From CAZDVQ01 sp964508975 (GTDB lineage: Bacteria > Bacteroidota > Bacteroidia > Chitinophagales > Saprospiraceae), in contig CAZDVQ010000026.1 of assembly GCA_964508975.1 (NCBI GenBank), positions 1-56,414 of the forward strand: a stretch of DNA of 56,414 nucleotides, in the 5' to 3' direction. The first letter of the stretch is position 1. Every line of letters begins with the position of its first letter. The notes beneath the pieces were generated by a model that was not told the DNA's origin, did not search any database, and saw nothing but the letters and a program-made list of their open reading frames with translations. This document shows positions 27,267 through 36,636 of this stretch, in pieces. The translations under genes were made by a program, and so were the position numbers.

Positions 27267-27376
27267 CGATTAGGACACATTTTTTGGCTGTTAGTTTAAG
27301 GGTATGTACAGACAAAAGCTGCCCAAAGGGCAGCCCATGATGGTAGCCGCGGGTAAGCGTAGCGCAACCCGGGGAT
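27267..27376 (-). repeat. R3 repeat copy
   Basis: It runs GGCTACGATTAGGACACATT, the hairpin GCTGCCC-aaa-GGGCAGC and CCGCGGGTAAGCGTAGCGCA, ending in CCCGGGG. It is the inverted partner of 27679-27796. Confidence 0.85.
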
Positions 27377-27678
27377 TAAAACGCAAGGTTCATCCAGCCC
27401 AGGCGCGGCGGTAAGCGTTAAAAATGGGTCTATACATTGCCCCGCCGCGCAAAGGGTACAAGTTTTATTGCAAATTTTAATTAAAATTAAGGTCTTTTGC
27501 GCCTCCCCCCGGCGCTAAGCGCCGACCCCCTCCACTGCACAGACGCTGCCCGTCCGTTGGTAGTGGGGGTTGGGCCGAGCTACGCTCGACCGGGTTGCTG
27601 TCCGTCTACAGTTCCGTGGCGATTACTGTATCAGGCATACTCGTATGGCTTGCCGCCACGGGTCTTTCGTGGTCGCAC

Positions 27679-27796
27679 TTAACCCCGGGTTGCGCTGCGC
27701 TTACCCGCGGCTACCATCATGGGCTGCCCTTTGGGCAGCTTTTGTCTATACATGCCCTTAAACTACCAGCCAAAAGATGTGTCCTAATCGTAGCCT
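27679..27796 (+). repeat. R3 repeat copy
   Basis: It runs AACCCCGGGTTGCGCTGCGC, ACCCGCGGCTACCATCATGG, GCTGCCCtttGGGCAGC and GTGTCCTAATCGTAGCC. It is nearly identical to the inverted copy at 27267-27376 and to the window start. Confidence 0.85.
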
Positions 27797-27913
27797 TTTC
27801 GGCGGCCGGGTGGATGCAAGCGGAACGCGAAGCGTGGAGTGCGGCAGACGGGGTGGTTATAAAGGCCGAAAAATGCTGAAAAACTATCAAAATAATTAAC
27901 GCTTAATGGCATT
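27797..27913 (+). repeat. R2 repeat copy (R2f)
   Basis: It runs GGGTGGATGCAAGCGGAACG, CAGACGGGGTGGTTATAAAG and ATTAACGCTTAATGGCATT. The usual AAGGAGGGG is replaced here by CGGCGGCCGG. Confidence 0.8.
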
Positions 27914-27914
27914 A

Positions 27915-28032
27915 TGCGTGAGCGATGTGGAGCGGTGGCGCGTAGCGCCAGACCCAAAGGGGCCGAGCGACAGCGAGCCGCGCAACGTAGCGACCCCAGT
28001 CGCTAGCGAAGCTAGTGCTGGGGACACGCCCA
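27915..28032 (-). repeat. E1 GC-rich hairpin element, copy g
   Basis: Read on the minus strand it is TTTTTTGGGCGTGTCCCC ... CACCGCTCCACATCGCTCACGC. Hairpins are AGCACTAGCTTCGCTAG-type and TGGCGC-tac-GCGCCA. The GGGCG end is 22 bp past the stop of the gene at 28055. Confidence 0.85.
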
Positions 28033-28054
28033 AAAAACTACAATATTATTGATC

Positions 28055-29221
28055 TTAACGACTGCTATACCGCAGCGAGAAAGTATATACATTATATACC
28101 GCGGCTTGGACTTTCAAGTAACCGCTGAGTAGGTTTAATTCAGGATCGTAGCTCAAGTCCTCGTAGGCAAAGCCAACATTCTGCTTTTGGGATTCAGCGT
28201 TTTCAACTTGAAGGCGTACCGTAATGGATTTCGAGCTGGTTGAAAAAGTTTGCAAGTGCAAATCGTTTTGATCCAAAATCGTCATGGAAGGCTCTAGGAG
28301 GGCCTGATACTTGTCTTTGAAGCCATTTGACACCAAGTTGGTCAGCACGATGCTAGCGGTATCTTGGTTCACATTAACCACGAATGGAATTTTAACCGTG
28401 CCCACACGAGGGCCTTTTTGCCAGCCACGTAAACGTTCCGAATGATCGCGCATGAGCCCAACGAACCAGCGTTTTTGGTACTCGGACTGATGTTTGGTAT
28501 CTAGCCACCATATCCATTCATAAGGATGGATTTCAGGGTGACAAGTATGGTTGCAGTCCAATATGTAGGTACCATACACCCCAATAGATGGCTTGTGGTT
28601 GTTCATATTGGGGTGATCCTGGTGCTCGGTCAGCTCGCTGGTAGGGTAAAACAAGCTATCCAGGAGCTTGCGGTGCACTTTATCGGGCGGCGTACATTCA
28701 CAATGTATCCTGTAGGCTTCGGCATGTTTGGCCAAAGAGGGGTGGATATAAGGCGCAACACCTGTTTTGCCCCGGGTAATTTTTTTGCCACGCCCGGTTA
28801 CGGTTTGTTTCATCCGGGCATTGTAAGCCAATTCGAGATATTGCGGCAGGTGGGGCACTACGTCAAAATTGACGTCGTGTTCCTTGAAGGCTTTTTTGCT
28901 GTACACCGAGGTCCGCATAACCGTACCGACAAACTTCTCCTTCCTGAAATTAATGGAATACCAATAGTAGCCTGACCATTTCAACAACTCGGTAGCAAAG
29001 CCTAGAAAGCGGTGGCGTTGTTTGCGCATGTGCACGATAGAATCTACCACATGGCATTCTAGCAAATCAACCATCGACTCGTTAATCGTATCGTTTTGGT
29101 CGATGGTAGCATTAGGCTTTGCTAAACTGATAAAAGGTTCTTGGAGGCTTTGTTCTACAATTTGTGCGCTCAAGCTAGAAAAGGCAAGGTTTGCACACAC
29201 CAAAAAGGCGAGGTATTTCAT
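28055..29221 (-). CDS. secreted protein of unknown function, 388 aa
   Basis: I do not recognise the family. The ATG at 29221 opens directly on a signal peptide (MKYLAFLVCANLAFSSLSAQ); the frame could extend 11 codons further to 29254, but that would bury it. The mature protein has a His- and Cys-rich central part: HCECTPPDK, a CNHTCHPEIHPYEWIWWLD segment and several other His residues. This suggests a metal site and possibly a hydrolase, but that is inference. No transmembrane helix follows the signal and no T9SS C-terminal domain is visible, so it is probably periplasmic. It is divergent from the giant repeat protein gene at 29308, with 86 bp between, and has repeat E1g directly after its stop. 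Confidence 0.75.
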   Translation of the reverse strand: MKYLAFLVCANLAFSSLSAQIVEQSLQEPFISLAKPNATIDQNDTINESMVDLLECHVVDSIVHMRKQRHRFLGFATELLKWSGYYWYSINFRKEKFVGTVMRTSVYSKKAFKEHDVNFDVVPHLPQYLELAYNARMKQTVTGRGKKITRGKTGVAPYIHPSLAKHAEAYRIHCECTPPDKVHRKLLDSLFYPTSELTEHQDHPNMNNHKPSIGVYGTYILDCNHTCHPEIHPYEWIWWLDTKHQSEYQKRWFVGLMRDHSERLRGWQKGPRVGTVKIPFVVNVNQDTASIVLTNLVSNGFKDKYQALLEPSMTILDQNDLHLQTFSTSSKSITVRLQVENAESQKQNVGFAYEDLSYDPELNLLSGYLKVQAAVYNVYTFSLRYSSR

Positions 29222-29307
29222 CTTTACAATTTGTTTGTATAAAGATATGGGCATTATTGTAAACCTAAAGTTATTTTTGCAGCGTCAAATACTCGAACTA
29301 CTTTTTT

Positions 29308-32300
29308 ATGAAAAAACTACTACTACTCTTATCTTTTTCATTGTTGATAAACGTAGTCCAAGCACAAACTTTCGGCTGGACCAAACGCCTGGGCCCAGGT
29401 GTCCTTACCAATAGCATAACCAAAGATGCTAACGACAATATATACAGTACAGGTTATTTTGCGGGTACGGCACAATTTGGTGGAAGTACCTCTATCATGT
29501 CGGCCGGTGGCACTGACGACGTTTTTGTTTGTAAACATAATTCGAGTGGGGCCTTGATTTGGGCTATAAAAATAGGGATTAGCGGCTCTGCTGAAAATGC
29601 CTTTTCTATAGAACTAGACGCCAACAATGACATATACATTGCGGGTTACTTTAGGAATACCGTAGATTTTGATCCAGGCCCTGGGGTATTTAACATGACT
29701 GCTCCTAGCTCATCTAGTAACATGTTCTTGTTGAAATTAAACAATAACGGTGGCTTTGTAAGGGCTGTCAATATGGGCTCATCGAATAATTCTGCCATAC
29801 CGAGAGATATAGCCTTCGATGGGCAGCCTAACATGTATGTATTTGGTACCTTTAACGGTACAGTTGATTTTAACCCAGGCCCAGGGGTAAACACTTTAAC
29901 CTATGTTGGAACAACCACTACCAATATGTTCCTCCTCAAAATGGATACGACCTTTAATTACATTAGGGCAAATCGCTTTGGCGGTGGTAATGCCGACAAC
30001 GCCATGGGTATGCGGGTAACCGCCGACAATAAAATAATATTGGCGGGTTCATTCGAAAATACCATCGATATAGACCCAGGCAATGGCGTAACGAACATCA
30101 CCTCGAATGGTGCCGACGATGTTTATATCTCCAAGCTGGATACGAACGCTACCCTAATCTGGCATAAAACGCTAGGCGGCGTGAGCGAGGACTTCCCCGG
30201 TGGCCTAGATGTAGACCCCCTCGGCAATGTATATGTAGGTGGATATTTTACGGGCACTTGCGACCTTGACCCAGGTACTGGCGTTGTAACGGCAAATTCG
30301 GCAAATTCAACTGACCCCGAGTTGTTTATCTTGAAGTTAAACAGCAGCGGTAATTACGTATTTTCCCGCAGTATTGGAACTACAGGTAACACCTATGGTT
30401 ATGAGCACTGCACATCCATATGGGTGGACGATAACCAACAAATATATGCCGTTGGCCATTTTAACGCTACCGTGGATTTTAACCCAGCAGCAGGTGGTAC
30501 CTTTAACCTCACGGCCGTTGGTACTAGCCTCGATTATTTTGTTCTTAAGCTAAACGCCAGCGGTAATTTTGTATGGGCTGGCAGCTTTGATGGCTACCCA
30601 CCGTCCACCAATAAGCAAGTAGTTGTATCCAACAGCGGGGCCGTGTTCTTCAGTGGCCAATACTTTACAAACACTACCGACTTTGACCCAGGCCCTGGTA
30701 CGCAAACTTTAATTGGTGGCCCTGGTGGCTTTTTAGCCCGTTGGAGCTGTGGCGGCTCATCGGCTACCATTACTCGAACAGGTTGTACCAGCGTCAATGT
30801 GAACGGCACTGTATATTCTACCAGTGGTACATATACCCAGCTTAGAACTAGTTCTAGTGGCTGCGACTCTACCCTTACCATCCAAGTTAATATCGGCGCT
30901 AGCACGCCAAGCAGTTTCGCACAATCCAGCTGTGGCGCTTATACTTGGCAGGGCCAAACCTACACCAGCAGTGGTAGCTATACCAGAACCTTTACCAACC
31001 AAGGCGGTTGCGACTCGGTGGTTACCTTAAACTTGACCATTACAGCCGCAGCTACTGGTTCAATTACGCAAAGTGCTTGCACGCCAATCACGGTCAATGC
31101 ACAAACATACAGCACTAGTGGTACTTATACACAAAACTTGACCGCTAGTAATGGCTGCGACTCTGTATTAACGCTGAACTTGACGGTTCGCCAACCAAGT
31201 ACTAGTACTATCACTCAATCAGGCTGTGGTAGTTTGACCATCAATAATACCACTTACACCCAAAGCGGTACCTACACGCAAGTGCGTACCAACGCGGCGG
31301 GTTGTGATTCGACCATTACCTTGAACTTGACGGTTCGTCAGCCGAGTACCAGCACCATTACACAGTCTGGTTGTGGTAGTTTGACTATCAACAATACTAC
31401 TTACACCTCAAGCGGAACCTACACGCAAGTGCGTACTAACGCGGCGGGTTGTGATTCTACCATTACTTTGAATTTGACGGTTCGTCAGCCGAGCAGCAGC
31501 ACCATCACGCAGTCAGGCTGTGGTAGTTTGACCATCAACAATACCACTTACACACAGAGCGGTACCTACACGCAAGTGCGTACCAACGCTGCGGGCTGTG
31601 ATTCAACGATTACTTTGAACTTGACGGTTCGTCAGCCGAGTACCAACACTATCACACAATCGGGTTGTGGCAGTTTGATCATCAATAATACCACTTACAC
31701 CCAAAGCGGTACGTACACGCAAGTGCGCACCAACGCGGCGGGTTGTGATTCTACCATTACCCTGAACTTGACCGTTCGTCAGCCGAGCAGCAGCACGATC
31801 ACGCAGTCAGGCTGTGGTAGTTTGACCATCAATAATACCACTTACACCCAAAGCGGTACCTACACGCAAGTGCGTACCAACGCGGCGGGTTGTGATTCGA
31901 CCATTACCTTGAACTTGACCGTTCGCCAGCCGAGTACTAGCACTATCACGCAATCAGGCTGTGGTAGTTTGACCATCAACAATACCACTTACACCTCAAG
32001 TGGTACTTTCACGCAAGTACGCACCAACGCTGCGGGCTGTGATTCTACCATTACTTTGAATTTGACTGTTCGCCAGCCAAGCAGCAGCACTATCACACAA
32101 TCGGGCTGTGGTAGCTTGACCATCAACAATACTACTTACACCCAAAGCGGCACCTACACGCAGGTGCGCACCAACGCGGCGGGTTGTGATTCGACGATTA
32201 CTTTGAACTTGACGGTTCGCCAGCCGAGTACCAGCACTATTACACAATCAGGCTGTGGTAGTTTGACTATCAACAATACCACTTACACCTCAAGTGGTAC

Positions 32301-34014
32301 TTTCACGCAAGTGCGCACCAATGCTGCGGGTTGTGATTCTACGATTACTTTGAATTTGACGGTTCGTCAGCCAAGTAACAGCACCATCACTCAGTCAGGC
32401 TGTGGTAGCTTGACCATCAATAATACTACTTACACCTCAAGTGGTACCTACACGCAAGTGCGTACCAATGCTGCGGGCTGTGATTCTACCATTACTTTGA
32501 ATTTGACCATTCGTCAGCCAAGTACCAGCACTATCACGCAATCGGGTTGTAGTAGTTTGACCATCAACAATACCACTTACACCTCAAGCGGCACCTACAC
32601 GCAAGTGCGCACCAACGCGGCGGGTTGTGACTCGACGATTACTTTAAACTTGACCGTTCGTCAGCCAAGTACCAGCACCATCACACAATCGGGTTGTGGC
32701 AGTTTGACCATCAATAATACTACTTATACCCAAAGCGGTACCTATACGCAGGTGCGCTCCAACGCGGCGGGTTGTGATTCTACCATTACTTTGAATTTGA
32801 CCGTTCGTCAGCCAAGCAGCAGCACTATCACGCAATCGGGTTGTGGCAGTTTGACCATCAACAATACTACTTACACATCAAGCGGAACCTACACGCAAGT
32901 GCGTACTAACGCGGCGGGTTGTGATTCTACCATTACTTTGAATTTGACCGTTCGTCAGCCAAGCAGCAGCACTATCACGCAATCGGGTTGTGGCAGTTTG
33001 ACCATCAACAATACTACTTACACATCAAGCGGAACCTACACGCAAGTGCGTACTAACGCGGCGGGTTGTGATTCTACCATTACTTTGAATTTGACCGTTC
33101 GTCAGCCAAGTACCAGCACCATTACACAGTCTGGTTGTGGTAGTTTGACTATCAACAATACCACATATACCTCAAGCGGAACCTACACGCAAGTGCGCAC
33201 CAATGCCGCGGGCTGTGATTCGACGATTACTTTGAACTTGACGGTTCGTCAGCCGAGCAGCAGCACCATCACGCAATCAGGCTGTGGTAGTTTGACCATC
33301 AACAATACCACTTACACCTCAAGCGGCACCTACACGCAAGTGCGCACCAATGCCGCGGGCTGTGATTCGACGATTACTTTGAATTTGACCGTTCGCCAGT
33401 CAAGTGTAACCCCTATAACCCAATCCGGCTGCGGAAACGTAACCATCAACAATACCACCTACACCCAAAGCGGTACATACACGCAACTGCTGACAAATTC
33501 AGTGGGTTGTGATTCTATCCTAGCGCTGAACCTGACGATTGATACGCTTGATCTCACCATTATCAGCCAGAACGATAGCACCTTGAGCGTTGCCCAGTCC
33601 GGGGCCACGTACCAATGGGTCGATTGTGGTAATAATTTTGCGCCTATTGCCGGTGCTACATCGGCTACGTTCATCGCTTCCGCCAATGGCAATTACGCTT
33701 GTATCATCAGTTTGAACAGCTGTGTTGATACCACGGCGTGCCTAAACGTTATCAATGTTGGCACCAATAATTGGGCTAATCTAGCTTGCAGGGTTTATCC
33801 AAACCCTATGAACGAGTGGCTTACCCTCAGCTTCTCCGAGCCACAAGTAGCCTTCAGCGTCAACATTTACGATATGCAAGGCCAGTTGCTCCTGTCTCAA
33901 GCACACAGCAACACACAAAGCATGCGAGTGAGCCTAGATTTACCCGCCGGTATGTACCTCCTAGAGGCTATTTCACCGCAAGGGCGTTTCGTCGAAAAAT
34001 TGATTAAGCAGTAA
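29308..34014 (+). CDS. T9SS-exported giant repeat protein, 1568 aa
   Basis: An extracellular or surface-anchored protein, perhaps an adhesin. A signal peptide (MKKLLLLLSFSLLINVVQAQ) is followed by beta-propeller-like SBBP repeats (about 20-480) with recurring VDFDPGPG loops and DDVFVCKHNSSGALIW-type strands. Then come 19 Cys-containing repeats of 49 residues, pattern ITQSGCGSLTINNTTYT...GTYTQVRTNAAGCDSTITLNL. Three diverged copies (about 480-626) lead, fifteen are nearly identical (627-1361), and one diverged copy closes. An Ig-like spacer precedes the C-terminal T9SS type A sorting domain (about 1494-1568: VYPNPMNEWLTLSF, IYDMQGQLL, LPAGMYLLEA, EKLIKQ). Start ATG at 29308; a TATTTTTG box lies at 29272-29279. 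The long identical DNA repeats make the gene prone to copy-number change and to assembly error. Confidence 0.95.
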   Translation: MKKLLLLLSFSLLINVVQAQTFGWTKRLGPGVLTNSITKDANDNIYSTGYFAGTAQFGGSTSIMSAGGTDDVFVCKHNSSGALIWAIKIGISGSAENAFSIELDANNDIYIAGYFRNTVDFDPGPGVFNMTAPSSSSNMFLLKLNNNGGFVRAVNMGSSNNSAIPRDIAFDGQPNMYVFGTFNGTVDFNPGPGVNTLTYVGTTTTNMFLLKMDTTFNYIRANRFGGGNADNAMGMRVTADNKIILAGSFENTIDIDPGNGVTNITSNGADDVYISKLDTNATLIWHKTLGGVSEDFPGGLDVDPLGNVYVGGYFTGTCDLDPGTGVVTANSANSTDPELFILKLNSSGNYVFSRSIGTTGNTYGYEHCTSIWVDDNQQIYAVGHFNATVDFNPAAGGTFNLTAVGTSLDYFVLKLNASGNFVWAGSFDGYPPSTNKQVVVSNSGAVFFSGQYFTNTTDFDPGPGTQTLIGGPGGFLARWSCGGSSATITRTGCTSVNVNGTVYSTSGTYTQLRTSSSGCDSTLTIQVNIGASTPSSFAQSSCGAYTWQGQTYTSSGSYTRTFTNQGGCDSVVTLNLTITAAATGSITQSACTPITVNAQTYSTSGTYTQNLTASNGCDSVLTLNLTVRQPSTSTITQSGCGSLTINNTTYTQSGTYTQVRTNAAGCDSTITLNLTVRQPSTSTITQSGCGSLTINNTTYTSSGTYTQVRTNAAGCDSTITLNLTVRQPSSSTITQSGCGSLTINNTTYTQSGTYTQVRTNAAGCDSTITLNLTVRQPSTNTITQSGCGSLIINNTTYTQSGTYTQVRTNAAGCDSTITLNLTVRQPSSSTITQSGCGSLTINNTTYTQSGTYTQVRTNAAGCDSTITLNLTVRQPSTSTITQSGCGSLTINNTTYTSSGTFTQVRTNAAGCDSTITLNLTVRQPSSSTITQSGCGSLTINNTTYTQSGTYTQVRTNAAGCDSTITLNLTVRQPSTSTITQSGCGSLTINNTTYTSSGTFTQVRTNAAGCDSTITLNLTVRQPSNSTITQSGCGSLTINNTTYTSSGTYTQVRTNAAGCDSTITLNLTIRQPSTSTITQSGCSSLTINNTTYTSSGTYTQVRTNAAGCDSTITLNLTVRQPSTSTITQSGCGSLTINNTTYTQSGTYTQVRSNAAGCDSTITLNLTVRQPSSSTITQSGCGSLTINNTTYTSSGTYTQVRTNAAGCDSTITLNLTVRQPSSSTITQSGCGSLTINNTTYTSSGTYTQVRTNAAGCDSTITLNLTVRQPSTSTITQSGCGSLTINNTTYTSSGTYTQVRTNAAGCDSTITLNLTVRQPSSSTITQSGCGSLTINNTTYTSSGTYTQVRTNAAGCDSTITLNLTVRQSSVTPITQSGCGNVTINNTTYTQSGTYTQLLTNSVGCDSILALNLTIDTLDLTIISQNDSTLSVAQSGATYQWVDCGNNFAPIAGATSATFIASANGNYACIISLNSCVDTTACLNVINVGTNNWANLACRVYPNPMNEWLTLSFSEPQVAFSVNIYDMQGQLLLSQAHSNTQSMRVSLDLPAGMYLLEAISPQGRFVEKLIKQ
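31186..33390 (+). repeat. tandem array of fifteen 147-bp units inside a coding region
   Basis: Each unit starts at the codons for RQPS and is in frame (49 codons). Copies differ mainly at third positions (AGTACCAGC versus AGCAGCAGC, ACCTCAAGC versus ACCCAAAGC, and so on). Neighbouring units 12 and 13 (from about 32805) are almost identical in DNA, which points to recent duplication. Confidence 0.95.
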
Positions 34015-34037
34015 TTGTCTTAAATTATTTTTTTGAA

Positions 34038-34190
34038 TTGGGCGTTGCGCCGCATGCGCGTCGCCGCTGTCCTGCGGGCTCCCTGAACGGTCGGCCCTTC
34101 GCCGCCCCTGTAGAGAAAACGTTTCAAACAACGCCTCTGCGGGGGCGGCTCGGTCTGCGGCTTCGCCGCACCCTCCGGCCAGCTAACGCG
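34038..34190 (+). repeat. E1 GC-rich hairpin element, copy h
   Basis: It begins TTGGGCGTTGCGCC 23 bp after the stop of the giant repeat gene, behind a T-run, and ends CCCTCCGGCCAGCTAACGCG. It carries an extra arm GCCGCCCCTGTAG ... CTGCGGGGGCGGC and the hairpin TGCGGC-ttc-GCCGCA. The remaining 34191-34306 is AT-rich leader with no gene seen. Confidence 0.85.
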
Positions 34191-34306
34191 AATATTGTTC
34201 TGCTGAGGCAATACATCGTTGGCCTTGTTGCCATCACCAACAAACTCTAAAATCGTGTAGATAATTAGCCGGACAGGCCCTTCTAAATTGCAAATGCTCA
34301 AAAATT

Positions 34307-34792
34307 ATGGTTGAAACTAATGTAATATCAGAAATTTATCCAGGCCATTTTTTTGTAATTTTAGACTGGCCTACAGCAAAAGACCTTGTAAAAATTTTAG
34401 ATATCAACTGTAAGTATGTTTGGGTGCTTGAGCATGAAGAGTATTATGTTTCATGGGAGCAATATAATGATAAACTTTACGGTACATCGGTCGAGCCGAA
34501 TGCGGTGATGGTTAGAAATGCACAAATGGAGTACTTGGTAGAAACTGAATTTTTCATTGCCAATATTTTACCAAGGGTTAAAAGGACCATTCATTTAATT
34601 CAAACCAATACGATTCCACCATATTATCTAAATTTGGAGCGTTTTGAAGGTAAATCCAAATATAATATGCTAAAAAACACAACCGACTATAGACTAGAGA
34701 TAGAAATTCCAGGTGCTACTGATTACGCACCACTTTGGAGCCAAGACAAAGCTTTTCTCGAAAGAGTCGTACAGCGCATGACCGCTGAATAG
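34307..34792 (+). CDS. orphan protein of unknown function, 161 aa
   Basis: I do not recognise it. It is soluble, with no signal peptide or membrane segment, and rich in Tyr, Ile, Asn and Glu. The motifs are not diagnostic (GHFFVILDWPTAKDLVKILD, YYVSWEQYND). It is clearly more AT-rich than its neighbours and stands alone behind repeat E1h, which suggests an acquired accessory gene. The codon pattern is continuous and the ATG start at 34307 follows an AT-rich leader without a clear Shine-Dalgarno. The stretch 34793-34969 holds no gene, only ACAACTCACATCTT low-complexity repeats near 34935-34965. Confidence 0.65.
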   Translation: MVETNVISEIYPGHFFVILDWPTAKDLVKILDINCKYVWVLEHEEYYVSWEQYNDKLYGTSVEPNAVMVRNAQMEYLVETEFFIANILPRVKRTIHLIQTNTIPPYYLNLERFEGKSKYNMLKNTTDYRLEIEIPGATDYAPLWSQDKAFLERVVQRMTAE

Positions 34793-34969
34793 GGATTGAT
34801 TATTGCAGTTGTTGGTATTTCCTACAATAAAGGGAATGCTTAAATTACATCGTACAACCCAATCCAATTAATGACATATAGATACATATAGAAATAAGAT
34901 TTGTAATATGAGCGATAAGCTACATTTTATACATCTTACAACTCACATCTTACAACTCACATCTCCCCC

Positions 34970-35752
34970 CTACCCCTTGTCCGAATAAAACCTAATAATA
35001 CTATCACTCAAGGTTTTATATACGTATTGGTATTGGGGATATTGGCCCAAGTACGCTAAATGCTTATCGATGGTTAGTTGGTCAAAACGACGTGCAGGAC
35101 CAGTTTGTACGCTGCCTGCTGGGTTTTGCAAGGCCTTGTCCAAGGTCTCGATGATGAGGGGCTTGAGCAAGTCGTACTGGATGTTTTCCCGCTGACAAAT
35201 ATCCTCGGTGATGGCCCAAAGGTGGTTTACAAAGTTGTTTACCATCACGGCACCCACATGCAGGCCAGCCCGCTCTTGCTCCGATACTTCGTGAACGACA
35301 TCCGATAGTTTGACTGCTAGGGGTTTTATCAGGTCCATGACCCGCGCGGTGCTGGCTTCCAGACAAAAAGGAATAGTCCTGAAATTAGGAACTTTACCTT
35401 TTGAAAAGGTTTGTAAGGGGTAAAATACCCCCGCATCTGGGAAAAAACGGGCAATGGTTTGCAAACTCGTGGCACCCGAAGTATGTACCACCACGGTTTC
35501 GCTGGGTAATAGTTGCGATAACTGCTCGGCCACTTGGCCAATGGCATCATCCTTGACGGCTAGGATATATAAATCTGCCGCTGTGGTAATAAGGCTAAAA
35601 TCTGTAATGGGACTGGCACCGATGGGCGTGGCCAAGGCCATGGCATGTTCATGGCTACGACTGTATACCTGGATAATCTCCAGCCCGGCTTTGTGCAAGG
35701 CATTACCCAGGTGAAAGCCAAGGTTTCCGGCGCCAATGATACAGATTTTCAA
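34970..35752 (-). CDS. Rossmann-like and DUF2520 domain oxidoreductase
   Basis: An NAD(P)-binding protein with an N-terminal Rossmann-like domain and a C-terminal DUF2520 domain, distantly like pyrroline-5-carboxylate or F420-dependent reductases; substrate unknown. The nucleotide loop is IIGAGNLGFHLG (about residues 4-15), VVHTSGATSL marks the end of the Rossmann domain, and GPARRFDQLTIDKHL near the C-terminus is the DUF2520 signature. It starts with TTG at 35752, which must be right because the first beta strand begins at residue 2. That TTG overlaps the TGA stop of the mscS gene in TTGA, so the two are translationally coupled. Confidence 0.9.
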   Translation of the reverse strand: MKICIIGAGNLGFHLGNALHKAGLEIIQVYSRSHEHAMALATPIGASPITDFSLITTAADLYILAVKDDAIGQVAEQLSQLLPSETVVVHTSGATSLQTIARFFPDAGVFYPLQTFSKGKVPNFRTIPFCLEASTARVMDLIKPLAVKLSDVVHEVSEQERAGLHVGAVMVNNFVNHLWAITEDICQRENIQYDLLKPLIIETLDKALQNPAGSVQTGPARRFDQLTIDKHLAYLGQYPQYQYVYKTLSDSIIRFYSDKG

Positions 35753-36594
35753 ATGTTGTTGTTGAAAGTGAGGTAATCGGCTACAAAGCGCACTACATGT
35801 CGGCGGACTTCCTTTTCCAGCAGGCGGTTAGGCTCTTTCATGATGTACTGGAACTTCAGCGCCAAGGAATCCTTGCGTATCGACACCACCTTAAGGTTAT
35901 AGCTGTTCGGGGCAATTTTATCCTGATAATCTGCCAGTTCCTCGATGAGTTTTTGCTCAAAGGCCTCGATGCTCATCATATGTTTGATATCTACCTCAAA
36001 GTCGATGCTGGTTTTCTTGATTTCACGTTTGGTATAGTTGATCACCTCCGAGTCGAAAGCGCGATTATTGGGTATAATAACCAAATCATCGTCATCGTTG
36101 AGGAGGTAAATATTGAGCAGGTTAATGTCGATGATTTTACCTTTTTGCTCGCCAATTTTCACCTGGTCATCGATGGAGAGTTGGTTCGAAAACGCGATGA
36201 TCATGCCGTTGATGAAGTTCGACACATAATCCTTTGACAGCAAGGCTATGGCCGCCGCAAAGATACTCAGGGAGGTGAATAACTCTTTGAGCGATAGATT
36301 GAAAAACGACATACAGGTAACCACGATGGCTATCGACATGATGATGTCGAATATATTGCCCGTGCCCAGGATTACATTATCTACTGCCTTGCTGCTCAAG
36401 CCTTTGCGCTTGCGGTAAATGCTGTTGGCTACCCAACGGATGGCATCCAACAATAAGGAAAACTCGAAGAATGCTGCGATATTGTGGAATATATACATCC
36501 ACTTGGGTTCAGGCTTGATAACGTACAACTCCTGTATCAGCGCCACGGAGGCAAAGACAAACAACAAGCGGAATATGAGGTAAAACAATCGCAT
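35749..36594 (-). CDS. small mechanosensitive channel, MscS family
   Basis: A membrane channel that opens on hypo-osmotic shock. Three N-terminal helices (about 1-25, 35-60, 75-100) lead into the pore-lining helix (ELFTSLSIFAAAIALLSKDYVSNFINGMIIAF), then the beta domain (LSIDDQVKIGEQKGKIIDINL and LVIIPNNRAFDSEVINY) and the alpha/beta C-terminus. I took the ATG at 36594 (MRLFYLIF); the frame extends 7 codons to a TTG at 36615. It overlaps the DUF2520 gene by 4 bp. Upstream lies E1i and then the flippase gene in the same direction, so all four genes from panD on might be on one transcript that includes E1i. Confidence 0.92.
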   Translation of the reverse strand: MRLFYLIFRLLFVFASVALIQELYVIKPEPKWMYIFHNIAAFFEFSLLLDAIRWVANSIYRKRKGLSSKAVDNVILGTGNIFDIIMSIAIVVTCMSFFNLSLKELFTSLSIFAAAIALLSKDYVSNFINGMIIAFSNQLSIDDQVKIGEQKGKIIDINLLNIYLLNDDDDLVIIPNNRAFDSEVINYTKREIKKTSIDFEVDIKHMMSIEAFEQKLIEELADYQDKIAPNSYNLKVVSIRKDSLALKFQYIMKEPNRLLEKEVRRHVVRFVADYLTFNNNI

Positions 36595-36636
36595 TGGACA
36601 AAATTGAACGTTCAAAAACTAGGTATCCAGCTCAAA

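Larger units (their letters stand above)
27018..28032. repeat. 1-kb nested palindrome of E1, R2 and R3 units
   Basis: The order is E1 forward (27018-27131), R2 inverted (27169-27266), R3 inverted (27267-27376), a 300-bp centre, R3 forward (27679-27796), R2 forward (27797-27913), E1 inverted (27915-28032). The R2-R3 arms, about 210 bp each, match closely base for base in inverted orientation. The centre has short GC hairpins (GGCGCtaaGCGCC, CGAGCtacGCTCG) and the 16-bp palindrome AATTTTAATTAAAATT (27473-27488). I see no credible gene; short open frames here are repeat shadows. It fills the gap between the divergent ends of topA (start) and the gene at 28055 (stop). Confidence 0.85.

Noticed and set aside
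27124..27879. Open frames of 60-94 codons with HPPLLEKA-like peptides
   Set aside because: They are translations of R2 and R3 repeats. The same peptides appear wherever the repeats occur.
31186..33390. CRISPR array
   Set aside because: The 147-bp units are in frame, have no unique spacers and encode 49-residue protein modules.
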